DNA from: an uncultured Acetatifactor sp.
GTDB taxonomy: Bacteria > Bacillota > Clostridia > Lachnospirales > Lachnospiraceae
Direction of reading: 5' to 3'
DNA length: 46,048 nt
Assembly (NCBI GenBank): GCA_910578215.1
Contig: CAJTPH010000032.1
Coordinates: forward strand, 1-46,048
The notes beneath the pieces were generated by a model. That model searched no databases. It saw only the letters and a program-made list of their open reading frames with translations, and was not told the DNA's origin. A program made the position numbers and the translations under genes. Each line of letters opens with the position of its first letter. Position 1 is the stretch's first letter. Positions 33,262-41,989 of the stretch are shown one piece after another.

Positions 33262-34320
33262 TTAATAGAGTGACACATTCGATGCCTTCCGCGCAATGGT
33301 GTTGGCGCCGATAACCAGCAGCATACCGATTACATTGTTCATCATCTCGGCGGCAGAGGCAAGCCCCGGCACGGCATTGCCCAGCATACCATACCTCTGC
33401 GCAAAGGTGGACACCACATCCGCCGTGACATAGGTGTTTGGATTATACAGAAGGAGAACCTTCTCATACCCTACATTCAGCAGGGAGCCTATTCTTGTAA
33501 TCAGCATGATGACAATGGTGGAAAGGATACAGGGCAGCACCACATACCTCATCTGCGCCAGCTTCCCGGCCCCGTCTATCTGCGCCGCCTCATAGCTTGT
33601 AGGCGCAATGGCAATGATCGCGGCAAAGAACACGATGCTGTCATAACCTGCGCCCTCCCATATGCCGCTGATCTGATAAATGGCCCTGAAGAAAGACGGA
33701 TTGTTCAGCAGCCCGGCATTTGCCGTCACATGGTCGATGAGTCCCAGCATCTCCAGAAACTGCGATAAAATACCCATGCCGGAGGTAAGCGAACCCTGCT
33801 TTACAAGCATCGTCACCAGGGAGGTCATAACTACCGTCGACATAAACTTGGGCAGATATGTTACGACCTGATACACGCTTCGCAGGACATTCGAGCGTAT
33901 TTCGTTAAAGAACAGCGCTATGATAATAGGCATCGGGAATCCGAAGCACAGGCCGTAAAAGCTGAGAAGAAACGTATTGCGGAACGCCCTCCAGAATTCT
34001 ATGGAAAGCCCCGTCCCCCCTACCAGCAGATTCTTAAAATACGACAGCCCCGCGTAATACTGGTCGGCAACCGGCTTTACCGGGTCCGTCACCTTAAAGC
34101 ATCCGAGAAGCTCGTACATGGGCATATAACGCCACAGCAGGAACACGACGATCATGGGAACAAGCATCAGGTACAGACGCCAGTCCTTCATAATCGTTCT
34201 CCAGACGTTCAGCCAATGATGCTTTTCCACATCGTCCCGGACAACCTGTTCGGGATTTTCAACATAGACTCCGGTTTCCTCGTCGAAAATCAAATAATCA
34301 CCAGCGCCACTCTGCTTCAT
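33262..34320 (-). CDS. Carbohydrate ABC transporter permease, LplB type
   Basis: 352 residues from the ATG at 34320 with AGGAGG upstream. A cytoplasmic N-terminal extension of about 50 residues (IFDEETGVYVENPEQVVRDD) precedes six membrane segments (WRLYLMLVPMIVVFLLWRY first). EAA loop: SYEAAQIDGAGKLAQMRYVVLP. The C-terminus IGANTIARKASNVSLY is typical of LplB proteins. The N-terminal extension is longer than in most LplB proteins. Confidence 0.92.
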   Translation of the reverse strand: MKQSGAGDYLIFDEETGVYVENPEQVVRDDVEKHHWLNVWRTIMKDWRLYLMLVPMIVVFLLWRYMPMYELLGCFKVTDPVKPVADQYYAGLSYFKNLLVGGTGLSIEFWRAFRNTFLLSFYGLCFGFPMPIIIALFFNEIRSNVLRSVYQVVTYLPKFMSTVVMTSLVTMLVKQGSLTSGMGILSQFLEMLGLIDHVTANAGLLNNPSFFRAIYQISGIWEGAGYDSIVFFAAIIAIAPTSYEAAQIDGAGKLAQMRYVVLPCILSTIVIMLITRIGSLLNVGYEKVLLLYNPNTYVTADVVSTFAQRYGMLGNAVPGLASAAEMMNNVIGMLLVIGANTIARKASNVSLY

Positions 34321-34394
34321 AAACAACCTCCTAACACCACATTTAACTTCCTGTAATAATAGCTTCCCACCCTGTTCCGGCGGCACCTGCCGGC

Positions 34395-34976
34395 TCAGAA
34401 ATCCGCCTCCCGCTGTCTTCTCTCCGACTCGGTCCGGATCAAATAGCTCCTTTGGTCCTCAAACAGCCCGTCCGCCCTGCGGGAGATCAGCACCACCACC
34501 GCCGAATACAAAAGCGTAAGCGAATCCGAGGCAAAAAACATTACCAGAGAATCAAGCGGAGCTCCGAAAATGAGGCTGACCAGCCACCTGCCCAACTGCA
34601 TGGCGCAGAACGCCGCAGCCGTATAAATAACCGTAATATGTACCTTTTCCCTTACCTTTTCCTTGCCGACGGCCTTGAAAAGCACAAGCGCGAGCAATGC
34701 AAAGCAGTTCCCCACACAATATACCGCAAACTGTTCGGCGCTTCCCCCCGAGGCAAAGCAAAAAGCAGCTCCCCCTGCCACCGCATGAACAACGGCATAT
34801 CCGCCCCACCGCATCATGACTATGCAGAGCACGGCTGTCGTCTGCGAGAGCGTGTACAGTTCCCCCGGAAACCATCTTGCAGCCGCCATCGCCGTGACAG
34901 ACTCGAACACAAGCAGAATAACCGTCCAGATACATAAATCTATTGCCCTGTACTGCTTAAAGGATAAAGAATTCAT
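34395..34976 (-). CDS. Membrane protein of unknown function heading the sugar ABC operon
   Basis: 193 residues with five to six hydrophobic segments (AIDLCIWTVILLVFESVTAMA, TTAVLCIVMMRWGGYAVVHA, FAVYCVGNCFALLALVLFK, VIYTAAAFCAMQLGRWLVSLI, LTLLYSAVVVLISRRA) and a basic C-terminal tail (RTESERRQREADF). The hydrophobic pattern is somewhat like small-molecule carrier subunits, but no family is recognised with confidence. It follows the promoter at 35034-35062 and is 74 bp ahead of the LplB gene, so it probably leads the operon. Confidence 0.75.
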   Translation of the reverse strand: MNSLSFKQYRAIDLCIWTVILLVFESVTAMAAARWFPGELYTLSQTTAVLCIVMMRWGGYAVVHAVAGGAAFCFASGGSAEQFAVYCVGNCFALLALVLFKAVGKEKVREKVHITVIYTAAAFCAMQLGRWLVSLIFGAPLDSLVMFFASDSLTLLYSAVVVLISRRADGLFEDQRSYLIRTESERRQREADF

Positions 34977-35033
34977 TTATTTCTCATTTCTCACAAAATT
35001 TTCTTTTTTTCTCTAGAATTTTTTAACAATTTT

Positions 35034-35062
35034 ACTATATCATGTAACAAGACTTTTTTCAA
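35034..35062 (-). promoter_or_regulatory. Promoter upstream of the membrane protein/sugar ABC operon
   Basis: On the minus strand TTGAAA (35057-35062) and TATAGT (35034-35039) with a 17-bp spacer. It overlaps the end of the FUSC-type gene. Confidence 0.75.
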
Positions 35063-35655
35063 TCTTTTTTTTGATTATTCTCTGTAGGCGTTCCCTCGCC
35101 GGATTTTTCCACAGGAAGCACCTTCCTTTTAACCAGCGCCCGGTACCATCTTCCCAGCCTGTCCCTGGACAAGAAATAATTCACAAGCAGCGCCAGCACC
35201 ACCCCCACTCCCGTATCGATCATGCGCCATACGGCGTAATCGATATGATGGGGCGGCGTGTTAAACAAAATAATACACAGCACCACTCCCCCCGGCTGGA
35301 CCCCGCCCGGCCAGTGAAAACTCACACACAATATAACAAGAACAATAATGCCCATAAACACCAGAGGCAGGCGCAGCCAGTCATTTCCGGCCGGAAACAG
35401 CAAATGCTCCAGCCAATACAGCGCAAGACCTATTATGCCGCCTATGACAGTGCCAAAAAAGCGGTTGCCCCCGTTCAGGCGGGAATTCTCCATGTCCGCA
35501 CCCATGCCAAAGATCGCGCCGATACAGGCAAAGGTGGGGTCGTGATTGGGAATAAAAGCGTAGATAAACGCCACTGCCATGGCTGCAAGAGCCGTTTTAA
35601 TACTGCGAAGCCCCAGTCCGGGAATCGGCGCATGTACAGGATTATGTTGTTCCAT
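35059..35655 (-). CDS. FUSC/aromatic-acid exporter-like membrane protein
   Basis: 198 residues, ribosome site AGGAGG. The N-terminal part has the family pattern LGLRSIKTALAAMAVAFIYAF, then DPTFACIGAIFGMGADMENS and GGNRFFGTVIGGIIGLAL, followed by two to three membrane segments (VFMGIIVLVILCVSF, GVVLCIILFN) and MIDTGVGVVLALLVNYFL. This matches the membrane half of FUSC/ArAE-type (DUF939) proteins; the cytoplasmic half is absent or very short. Role in export is inferred from the family. Confidence 0.82.
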   Translation of the reverse strand: MEQHNPVHAPIPGLGLRSIKTALAAMAVAFIYAFIPNHDPTFACIGAIFGMGADMENSRLNGGNRFFGTVIGGIIGLALYWLEHLLFPAGNDWLRLPLVFMGIIVLVILCVSFHWPGGVQPGGVVLCIILFNTPPHHIDYAVWRMIDTGVGVVLALLVNYFLSRDRLGRWYRALVKRKVLPVEKSGEGTPTENNQKKD

Positions 35656-35791
35656 GCCGGGTCCTCCTATTTATAGTTCCGTCTCGCCACTTCCAAGCCC
35701 CTTTTGCGGGAAGCAATTTCCATCCGCAAAGACCGCTTCTGTAAATTCCTTCCGGGGCTTTTCCGTTTCGAGACTGTTTTTTTATATTTTT

Positions 35792-36415
35792 TTACCGCGT
35801 CAGATTTTCCTTTACGTCTTCCGCTTCAAAGTCGAAGACGCATCTCTCGAAGGCATTGATCACATGCGTGTCTCTATACCTGTCGTACCGCTTATGCTGC
35901 CTGCCATAGGTTTTATGGACATGACCGTGCAGAAAAAATTTAGGCTTGTACTTCTCCATCAGAGAAAGAAAAGCCTTGAACCCCTGGTGAGGCAGATCCA
36001 TTCCGTCATTCAGCTGGTAGGCGGGCGCATGGCTCACCAGAATATCAAACCCTCCGTGCCGCCACAGCTGAAAACCCAGCCTGCGGACACGCCTTTGCAT
36101 CTCGCGCTCCGTATACTGATGGTCTCCGGGCTTATAGCGCATGGAGCCCCCCAGTCCCAGAATCCGTATACCCCTGTAGACATAGACCATATCCTCGATA
36201 CAGGTGCAGCCCTCCGGGGGAACCGTCTCATACTTGGTGTCATGATTTCCGTGCACATACAATACAGGCACCGTACTCATTGTCACCAGAAAGGACAGAT
36301 ATCTGGGGTCCAGGTCTCCGCAGGAAATAATCAGGTCAATGCCGTCCAGCATACCCTTTTTATAATAATCCCACATAAGCTTGGACTCCACATCCGCAAT
36401 TGCCAGTATTCTCAT
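35792..36415 (-). CDS. Metallophosphoesterase
   Basis: 207 residues. Calcineurin-like motifs: LAIADVESK (the usual D-x-H is D-x-E here), SCGDLDPRYLS (GD), VHGNHDTK (GNHD), SHAP, and HGHVH at the C-terminal metal site. It hydrolyses a phosphoester; the substrate is unknown. Ribosome site GGAGATACGG; it follows the BMP-domain gene by 24 bp and may share its mRNA. The H-to-E change at the first metal site may alter metal use. Confidence 0.88.
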   Translation of the reverse strand: MRILAIADVESKLMWDYYKKGMLDGIDLIISCGDLDPRYLSFLVTMSTVPVLYVHGNHDTKYETVPPEGCTCIEDMVYVYRGIRILGLGGSMRYKPGDHQYTEREMQRRVRRLGFQLWRHGGFDILVSHAPAYQLNDGMDLPHQGFKAFLSLMEKYKPKFFLHGHVHKTYGRQHKRYDRYRDTHVINAFERCVFDFEAEDVKENLTR

Positions 36416-36439
36416 ACCGTATCTCCCTTGTACCGTCCG

Positions 36440-38353
36440 TCAATGCTCCACCGTTTCCAGCCCCTGCTGGTCCATGATGGGCTTCGCCTCCTCCTGAAGC
36501 TCTACAGGCTTGGGGATAGAACCGATGACATTTTCCGCCAGCCAGTCCATGTTGATAATTTCCTGTGCAGACAGACTTTGGTCAGGATCGCCCTGAACCA
36601 TGCCCTGCTGAGAATATAGAATGCCTGCAAAGGGATTGAACTCCTCCATATGGATGGTCTTCTTCAGCAGATTAACCAGCCTCTTTGTCCCAATGGGAAG
36701 GCTCTGGGAATAAATCACATCCACCACATCCGCGGACATGCCCCACCAATAGTTGATCGCCTTTACCGCATCCGTGCTTTCATCGTATTTCCACGCACCG
36801 TCCATGATGGTGCGGATAAGCCTCTCATAAAATTTTCCCCAATGCCACAGAGGCATGGCAAGATTGCGGGGATAATCGTTCTTTACGCTGAACAAGCCAA
36901 AAAAGCGGGAAGAATCCTCCGGAATATTCATATCCTTCCCTGAAATTACGGATGCCCCCTTCTGCTTCAGCTTCTCCAGACTGTCCTCATGCTCCTTGAG
37001 CCTGGACCATTCCAGATAAACCTCCGCCCTGGGATTGACCAGCTTCGCCCCCAGTGCAAAGGCGTTGATTCCGGCAATAACCCCCAGAATGGGATAATCC
37101 GCGATATACCCCAGCCTGTTATTGTCCGCCATGGACCCTGCTATGGCTCCCATCAGGAACTTGGCCTCATGCATACGCGCGTAATAGGTGCGGATATATC
37201 GATGAGAGGTATTCAGAGAACAGTTTAATATCCTGACGTCAGGATGAGCGATCGCAGCCTTTACGCTGCCTGTCACAAAGGCGGGCGTGGTCGAAAAGAT
37301 AATGTTACAGCCCTCCCCGATGGCACTTTCTATTGTTTCCTCCGCCAGCTCCTGCGTGATGCCTTCGTAGCACACCGTGGACACTTCATCCGAAAAAGCC
37401 TGCTCTATATGCTGCCGCCCCAGCTCATGGGCATAGGTCCACGCCGAGGAGCCTGGCGTCTTCTCATAGATGAACGCAATCTTCGGCTTAGGCGCACTCA
37501 TGGGCAGAATGCGGTTAAGCAGCGGCTTTTTCTCCCTGGCGGGCTCCATCCTAAGCTCCACCTTCTTCTCTGCACCGCCAATCTCAAATTCTTCCCAGCT
37601 CTTTGCCACAAGCTCCCTGATCTCATTGGAGGTTTTCTCCTCCAGGCTCTTGTAACCATAGAGGCTTATAAACGCCAAAAACGCGTCCCCAACGGTGACC
37701 GGCAGCTTATCTCCGCCATTAGCCCTGTATTCCGCCGCAAACTTTGCATAGACAAAGCTGAAATCCAGCCTGTCATCCTCGGTCCAGGGCTCGCCCTCTC
37801 CCTTGCCCACGGCCTCCTGCAGCTTTGCAAAGCTTCCCAGGCTGGAAAACCATATGTAGTTGATTTTCGACAGCTCATAAAAATCTACAAATTCATAATA
37901 TATCTTATTGCTCTTTTCCTTTGTCCTGGGAGGAAGAATGCGGATAACGTTTCCCGGCACGGAAACCGCGTCAAAAAACTTGAGCACGCTCACACGCTTA
38001 TTGCCCTCAGCTACATAAAATTCATTCATGTATTCATAAGCCTTGATCGGGTCCTGTATTCCCTCCTCGAGATGGCTGGTGCTCAGATTGGCCCACTTCG
38101 CGGCAAATTCCGTCTCGCCCGCGAGGATGGGCATGAAATTGCCGGCAAAGGCGCTGCTTCTGCCCCCCGTCTTTGTTCCCACGATCCTGTCGATGGGTAT
38201 CTGCACCACGCCCAGGGATACCTCGGCGTAATGATTGTCGCTGGGAAGTATATCGTCCAGAACCTTCAGCGTCGGCTGCTGCCCCCGCATAAGTCTCGCC
38301 TGATAATCTTTTTTTCCAAGCCTGTATGCCTTGTCATATTCTATCATTCCCAT
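36440..38353 (-). CDS. Cytoplasmic BMP-domain protein with N-terminal ParB-like domain
   Basis: 637 residues if started at the ATG at 38353 (another ATG two codons later is possible). No signal peptide or lipobox, so probably cytosolic. Residues about 45-145 resemble a ParB/Srx-like domain: VQIPIDRIVGT, EEGIQDPIKAYEYMNEFYV, AEGNKRVSVLKFFDAV, GNVIRILPP. After a helical linker, residues about 290-590 are a BMP/PnrA-type nucleoside-binding fold: PKIAFIYEKTPGSSAWTYAHELGR, NIIFSTTPAFVTGSVKAA, AKFLMGAIAGSMA, LGYIADYPILGVIAGINAFALGAKLV. BMP proteins usually bind nucleosides outside the cell; this one is more likely a sensor or regulator. Confidence 0.8.
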   Translation of the reverse strand: MGMIEYDKAYRLGKKDYQARLMRGQQPTLKVLDDILPSDNHYAEVSLGVVQIPIDRIVGTKTGGRSSAFAGNFMPILAGETEFAAKWANLSTSHLEEGIQDPIKAYEYMNEFYVAEGNKRVSVLKFFDAVSVPGNVIRILPPRTKEKSNKIYYEFVDFYELSKINYIWFSSLGSFAKLQEAVGKGEGEPWTEDDRLDFSFVYAKFAAEYRANGGDKLPVTVGDAFLAFISLYGYKSLEEKTSNEIRELVAKSWEEFEIGGAEKKVELRMEPAREKKPLLNRILPMSAPKPKIAFIYEKTPGSSAWTYAHELGRQHIEQAFSDEVSTVCYEGITQELAEETIESAIGEGCNIIFSTTPAFVTGSVKAAIAHPDVRILNCSLNTSHRYIRTYYARMHEAKFLMGAIAGSMADNNRLGYIADYPILGVIAGINAFALGAKLVNPRAEVYLEWSRLKEHEDSLEKLKQKGASVISGKDMNIPEDSSRFFGLFSVKNDYPRNLAMPLWHWGKFYERLIRTIMDGAWKYDESTDAVKAINYWWGMSADVVDVIYSQSLPIGTKRLVNLLKKTIHMEEFNPFAGILYSQQGMVQGDPDQSLSAQEIINMDWLAENVIGSIPKPVELQEEAKPIMDQQGLETVEH

Positions 38354-38382
38354 ATGCCCACCATGCCTTTCCGCAGTCTGCG

Positions 38383-38431
38383 AATTCAGAGCTTCCTTGA
38401 TTAAAAGCTTCCCTAATTCAGAGCTTCCTTG
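38383..38431 (-). repeat. Direct repeat in the leader of the BMP-domain gene
   Basis: AATTCAGAGCTTCCTTG occurs at 38383-38399 and 38415-38431 (32-bp period), with a third diverged partner (AAAAGCTTCC) between them. Between the promoter at 38443-38471 and the start codon. Confidence 0.8.
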
Positions 38432-38442
38432 CCTCACCCGGT

Positions 38443-38471
38443 AATATATGCGATATCACAAAAAAAGTCAA
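38443..38471 (-). promoter_or_regulatory. Promoter of the BMP-domain gene
   Basis: On the minus strand TTGACT (38466-38471) and TATATT (38443-38448) with a 17-bp spacer. The -35 box overlaps the stop codon of the GH28 gene. Confidence 0.78.
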
Positions 38472-39682
38472 CGGTCCCCTTCCTGACATTCGCCGCTTAT
38501 ATCCGTATCGATAAGCCGGAGGTTATCGATATTTTTTGTCTTTATCCCGTACTTTCCACGGGCTTTTACGTTTTCCAGATAAATATTTTTAAAGCGGGCT
38601 TCCGGCAGCCCGTACAGATAAACGGCGTTCCCTGCAATCGTTTCCAGGGAAATATCTTTAAAATAAATGTCTTCCACGACAGGAGTCCCCTCGTCCACGG
38701 GACATGTCAGGTCCGGGTCAAACCTCTCCTCACCATAGAAGCCGTCCACATACAAAGCGCCCCTGAACCACTTGGTATCCTTATATTCCGTGCTGTTGTT
38801 TGCCAATGTGCAGCTCTCATAATGAATATTTCTGACAAAGCCTCCCCTGCCCCGCACGGCCTTCACACTGGCGATACTGTGCACGTCCTCAAAAGAGCAG
38901 CCTCTCACATATACATCCTTAACCCCTCCCGACATCTCGCTGCCTATGGCAACGCCAAACCCGCTCTTAAAAACACAGTTTTCAATCGATATGTCCTCCG
39001 AGGGAATTCCTGCCCTGCGCCCCTGCACGTCCCGCCCGGACTTTATTGCAATGCAGTCGTCCTGGCTGGCAATTATGCATCCCGTGACCTTTACCCTCCG
39101 GCAGGAATCAAGGTCTATGCCGTCGCCGTTATGCATCCCGTACTTATTCCCGTTTTCGTCATATTTGGTGTGTATTTTTATATGATCGATCAATACGTCG
39201 GAGCAGTATATCAGATGCAGGCACCACGCCGGCGACTGCCGGATCTCCACTCCCTGTATCGTCAGCCTGTCCGTATTGCGGATGCAGACCGCACGGCCTC
39301 TTTTCACCCCTGGGTCTGACATTTCCGCCCCAAAAAGCTGCTTTCCGTTAGCGTCGATCACGCCCTCCCCTGTGATGGCTATATTTTCATGAGGCGCGCT
39401 GTCCGTATTGATAAGGCTGGCGTAACAGAGCTGTTCAAAGCCCTCGAAGGGATAGCCCATGACAGGAAAGTCCCTCACATCACCGCTTCCCAGCAGTCTT
39501 GCGCCCTTCTCGACACGAAGCGTCATATTGCTTTTCAAAAAAAGAGCCCCCGTGACAAAGGTCCCTTCAGGAATCAGCACCGTACCTCCCCTGCCGCAGA
39601 CGTCGACCGCCCTCTGTATTGCCTGCGTACATACCTTTCCCGTATCCGGCTCCGCCCCGAAATCCTTAATATTGTAAACCAC
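38468..39682 (-). CDS. GH28-family polygalacturonase-like protein (variant active site)
   Basis: 404 residues with a GTG start at 39682 and a GGAGGAGG site upstream. Right-handed beta-helix sequence with GH28 landmarks: HNGDGIDLDSC and ASQDDCIAIKSGRD (three acidic residues present), GSEMSGGVKDVYVRGC, and KAVRGRGG. The usual G-H-G is G-F-G (SGFGVAIGSE) and the usual R-I-K is S-V-K. GH28 enzymes cleave galacturonan or rhamnogalacturonan. No signal peptide, so it would act on imported oligosaccharides in the cytoplasm. Has its own promoter. Confidence 0.85.
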   Translation of the reverse strand: MVYNIKDFGAEPDTGKVCTQAIQRAVDVCGRGGTVLIPEGTFVTGALFLKSNMTLRVEKGARLLGSGDVRDFPVMGYPFEGFEQLCYASLINTDSAPHENIAITGEGVIDANGKQLFGAEMSDPGVKRGRAVCIRNTDRLTIQGVEIRQSPAWCLHLIYCSDVLIDHIKIHTKYDENGNKYGMHNGDGIDLDSCRRVKVTGCIIASQDDCIAIKSGRDVQGRRAGIPSEDISIENCVFKSGFGVAIGSEMSGGVKDVYVRGCSFEDVHSIASVKAVRGRGGFVRNIHYESCTLANNSTEYKDTKWFRGALYVDGFYGEERFDPDLTCPVDEGTPVVEDIYFKDISLETIAGNAVYLYGLPEARFKNIYLENVKARGKYGIKTKNIDNLRLIDTDISGECQEGDR

Positions 39683-39736
39683 CGCTGCCTCCTCCCCACC
39701 CTTCCCGTTTTTGGGCTTGCATTATATTCTCTTAAC

Positions 39737-39764
39737 AGTATACTACAAACGGATTTAAAGTCAA
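39737..39764 (-). promoter_or_regulatory. Promoter of the GH28 gene
   Basis: On the minus strand TTGACT (39759-39764) and TATACT (39737-39742) with a 16-bp spacer, about 55 bp before the start codon. Confidence 0.78.
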
Positions 39765-39774
39765 TAATCCCGCC

Positions 39775-41946
39775 TCACTGCCTCTCGTCCAGATAGGTCT
39801 GTACCCGGTTGGTAACAAGCCCTGCAGCCTCCGCCGCACTCTTGCTTCCATTAAAATAATCCGATGCTTCCTCCTTGATAAGAGCAAGAACAGGGACTGT
39901 ACGAGGGGGACAGGAACGCGCGTCTTCCAGCATGCGAATATATTCTTCAATGATTTCCTCCGTAATGTCTGCTTCCGTATAAACGATCATTCCAGTTATC
40001 ACCGTACTGCCATCTGCCAGGCTTTCACCAAGAAGCATTTTGATTTCTTTCCCATCCTCAAATTCTTCCTTTTGCCCCCTCACCCACGCGTCAAAAGTCC
40101 TCCTTGCCGCCGGGACACCGCTCACTGCGGACTGCGCCTCATCTCCCAGAAGAAATGCGATAAATTCCCATGCCCCTTCCTTATTAGGGGAATTGGCATT
40201 GACTGCCAAAGCCGAACAGGACATGACTGCCGGATGACATCCGTCATCAAACAGCACGCCGCAGATAACCTTATCGTTCTTTTCCCGCTCTGCCCTGTCC
40301 TCAAAAGAATAAACCTTGCCCACATCCCATTCCTCGGCAAGACAGCTTAGCTTTCCTTTGCCTGCACTATCTCCATACCTCTTTGCCACATCCAAAATTT
40401 TTGTAAACAGTTCCCCGCTGAAATCACAGCTTCCGCTTTCCCAATCCACCATTCCCCATACTGTGTCTGATCCCTCCAGTAAAAGCCCTAAGAGCTTCAT
40501 GGAATCATATCCCTTCAGAAATACGGCATCCTCCCTCCTGGAAAGAAGGGCGTTCACCAGCGCTTCAATATCAGGTTCCTGTGTCCCGCCAAGAACAGAG
40601 CTGTCCATACAATAGCCTTCCAGACTGGGCGACGCCGGGCTGACGCCGCAAATCCTGTCTTCATCCCGCCATATACTGAAGGTATAAGGGAAATAATCCT
40701 CCTCACTGATGCCGCTCCTCTCCATATAGGGGCGCAGGTCCTCCAAAGCCCCTTTTTCGATCATACCGGTAATATAATCCTCCATCAGACTTCCATACAG
40801 GATGTCCGGTCCCTTCCCGGACGCGATCTGGATGCTGGTCAGGCGCGCAAAATCCTCCCTGTCATTTCCCCTCCCACAATCCTCAACTATCACATGATAT
40901 TTCTCGCTCTGACGATTGAAGCCGTTTATCTGTCCGGCAAGCCAGCCTTCAATATTCACTCCTCTCAGGACAATGGGCGTCTTCTCCACCTTCGTCATCC
41001 GCAGCCTTTCCTGTAAGCTTTTGCTGCCGTCACTGAAAGCCCAGAGGATTTCCACACTTTCATCATCCAAAACCCGAAAGTCATGCATCTCATAGTGAAC
41101 AGGCATTAGGTACGAAGTTCCTGTAAAGGAGAGAAGACAGGCTTCCGACCCGTCATCTCCATCGATTACCACAACCTCGCTGCCAAGCAACGTCTGAAGC
41201 TTAAATGAAACCAGCTTTTCTCCCCACACCCCCAGCCTCTGGCTGTCCATATCCCCCGTCACCATTTGAACGGAAGCCTGCTCCGTGACAAGCCCGGTGG
41301 CAGGCTCCAGCTCCGCCAGCCGCCTGTATCCCTGCTCCCTGTTACCCACGATTAAATATATCCTGCCGTCCGCCTTTTCGCAGAGATCTTCTATATCATA
41401 GCCATAGTCATATTGTCTGTCAAAAAGAAGTTCCCCTGACGGGGCATACTTCTTCAGAGATGTCCCTGTCTTTTCTGTTTTTCCGTCTGAATATGTCCTC
41501 ACAGTTGAATTTTCCCACCAATAAAAATTTCCCTCCTGATCCAAATAACCGCATCCATTATATGGCGAGCCAGTTCCCTGCAGTATAGCCTCCCGGCTCC
41601 CGTCAGGTCTATAAAAGCATATGTCCCAGGATAGGAGTTCCCCATACGAACCAAGGTTTGGCTCTCTCCAAAGCTGCACCGGTTCTCCCCGATAAAACTG
41701 CATGCAAATGAAGGCTGCCTTTGACATTGCCAACGGCGATTCTTCCTTTCTCTGCTCCCATTGAAAAATCGCTTCCGACTCTACAACGATGTCATAATAC
41801 TCCGTCCGTTCCGTGATGGCGGACAAATCCTCCATGCCCGCCTGTACTCCCCGCCATGCGCTTTCTCCGTTGTCCTTCTGCCCGCCGCAGCCGGCAAGAA
41901 GAACACACAAAAATAACAGGACAGTCATTGGACATATTTTTTTCAT
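39775..41946 (-). CDS. Extracellular solute-binding lipoprotein with N-terminal accessory domain
   Basis: 723 residues. Signal peptide MKKICPMTVLLFLCVLLAG with lipobox LLAGC (about 17-21). Residues about 30-330 look beta-propeller-like (repeated short blocks such as YLDQEGNFYWWENS and KADGRIYLIVGN), and residues about 335-700 are a family 1 binding fold (GWLAGQINGFNRQSEKYHVIVED, ASGKGPDILYGSL, NKEGAWEFIAFLL). It probably binds a sugar outside the cell. No permease or ATPase gene is adjacent. Ribosome site AAAAGGAG. It is upstream of the GH28 gene, so it might report on or capture plant-polymer sugars. Confidence 0.85.
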   Translation of the reverse strand: MKKICPMTVLLFLCVLLAGCGGQKDNGESAWRGVQAGMEDLSAITERTEYYDIVVESEAIFQWEQRKEESPLAMSKAAFICMQFYRGEPVQLWREPNLGSYGELLSWDICFYRPDGSREAILQGTGSPYNGCGYLDQEGNFYWWENSTVRTYSDGKTEKTGTSLKKYAPSGELLFDRQYDYGYDIEDLCEKADGRIYLIVGNREQGYRRLAELEPATGLVTEQASVQMVTGDMDSQRLGVWGEKLVSFKLQTLLGSEVVVIDGDDGSEACLLSFTGTSYLMPVHYEMHDFRVLDDESVEILWAFSDGSKSLQERLRMTKVEKTPIVLRGVNIEGWLAGQINGFNRQSEKYHVIVEDCGRGNDREDFARLTSIQIASGKGPDILYGSLMEDYITGMIEKGALEDLRPYMERSGISEEDYFPYTFSIWRDEDRICGVSPASPSLEGYCMDSSVLGGTQEPDIEALVNALLSRREDAVFLKGYDSMKLLGLLLEGSDTVWGMVDWESGSCDFSGELFTKILDVAKRYGDSAGKGKLSCLAEEWDVGKVYSFEDRAEREKNDKVICGVLFDDGCHPAVMSCSALAVNANSPNKEGAWEFIAFLLGDEAQSAVSGVPAARRTFDAWVRGQKEEFEDGKEIKMLLGESLADGSTVITGMIVYTEADITEEIIEEYIRMLEDARSCPPRTVPVLALIKEEASDYFNGSKSAAEAAGLVTNRVQTYLDERQ

Positions 41947-41989
41947 AAGCGCTCCTTTTGCCGAAATAAGGCAATGCCGCCTCCGCCCC

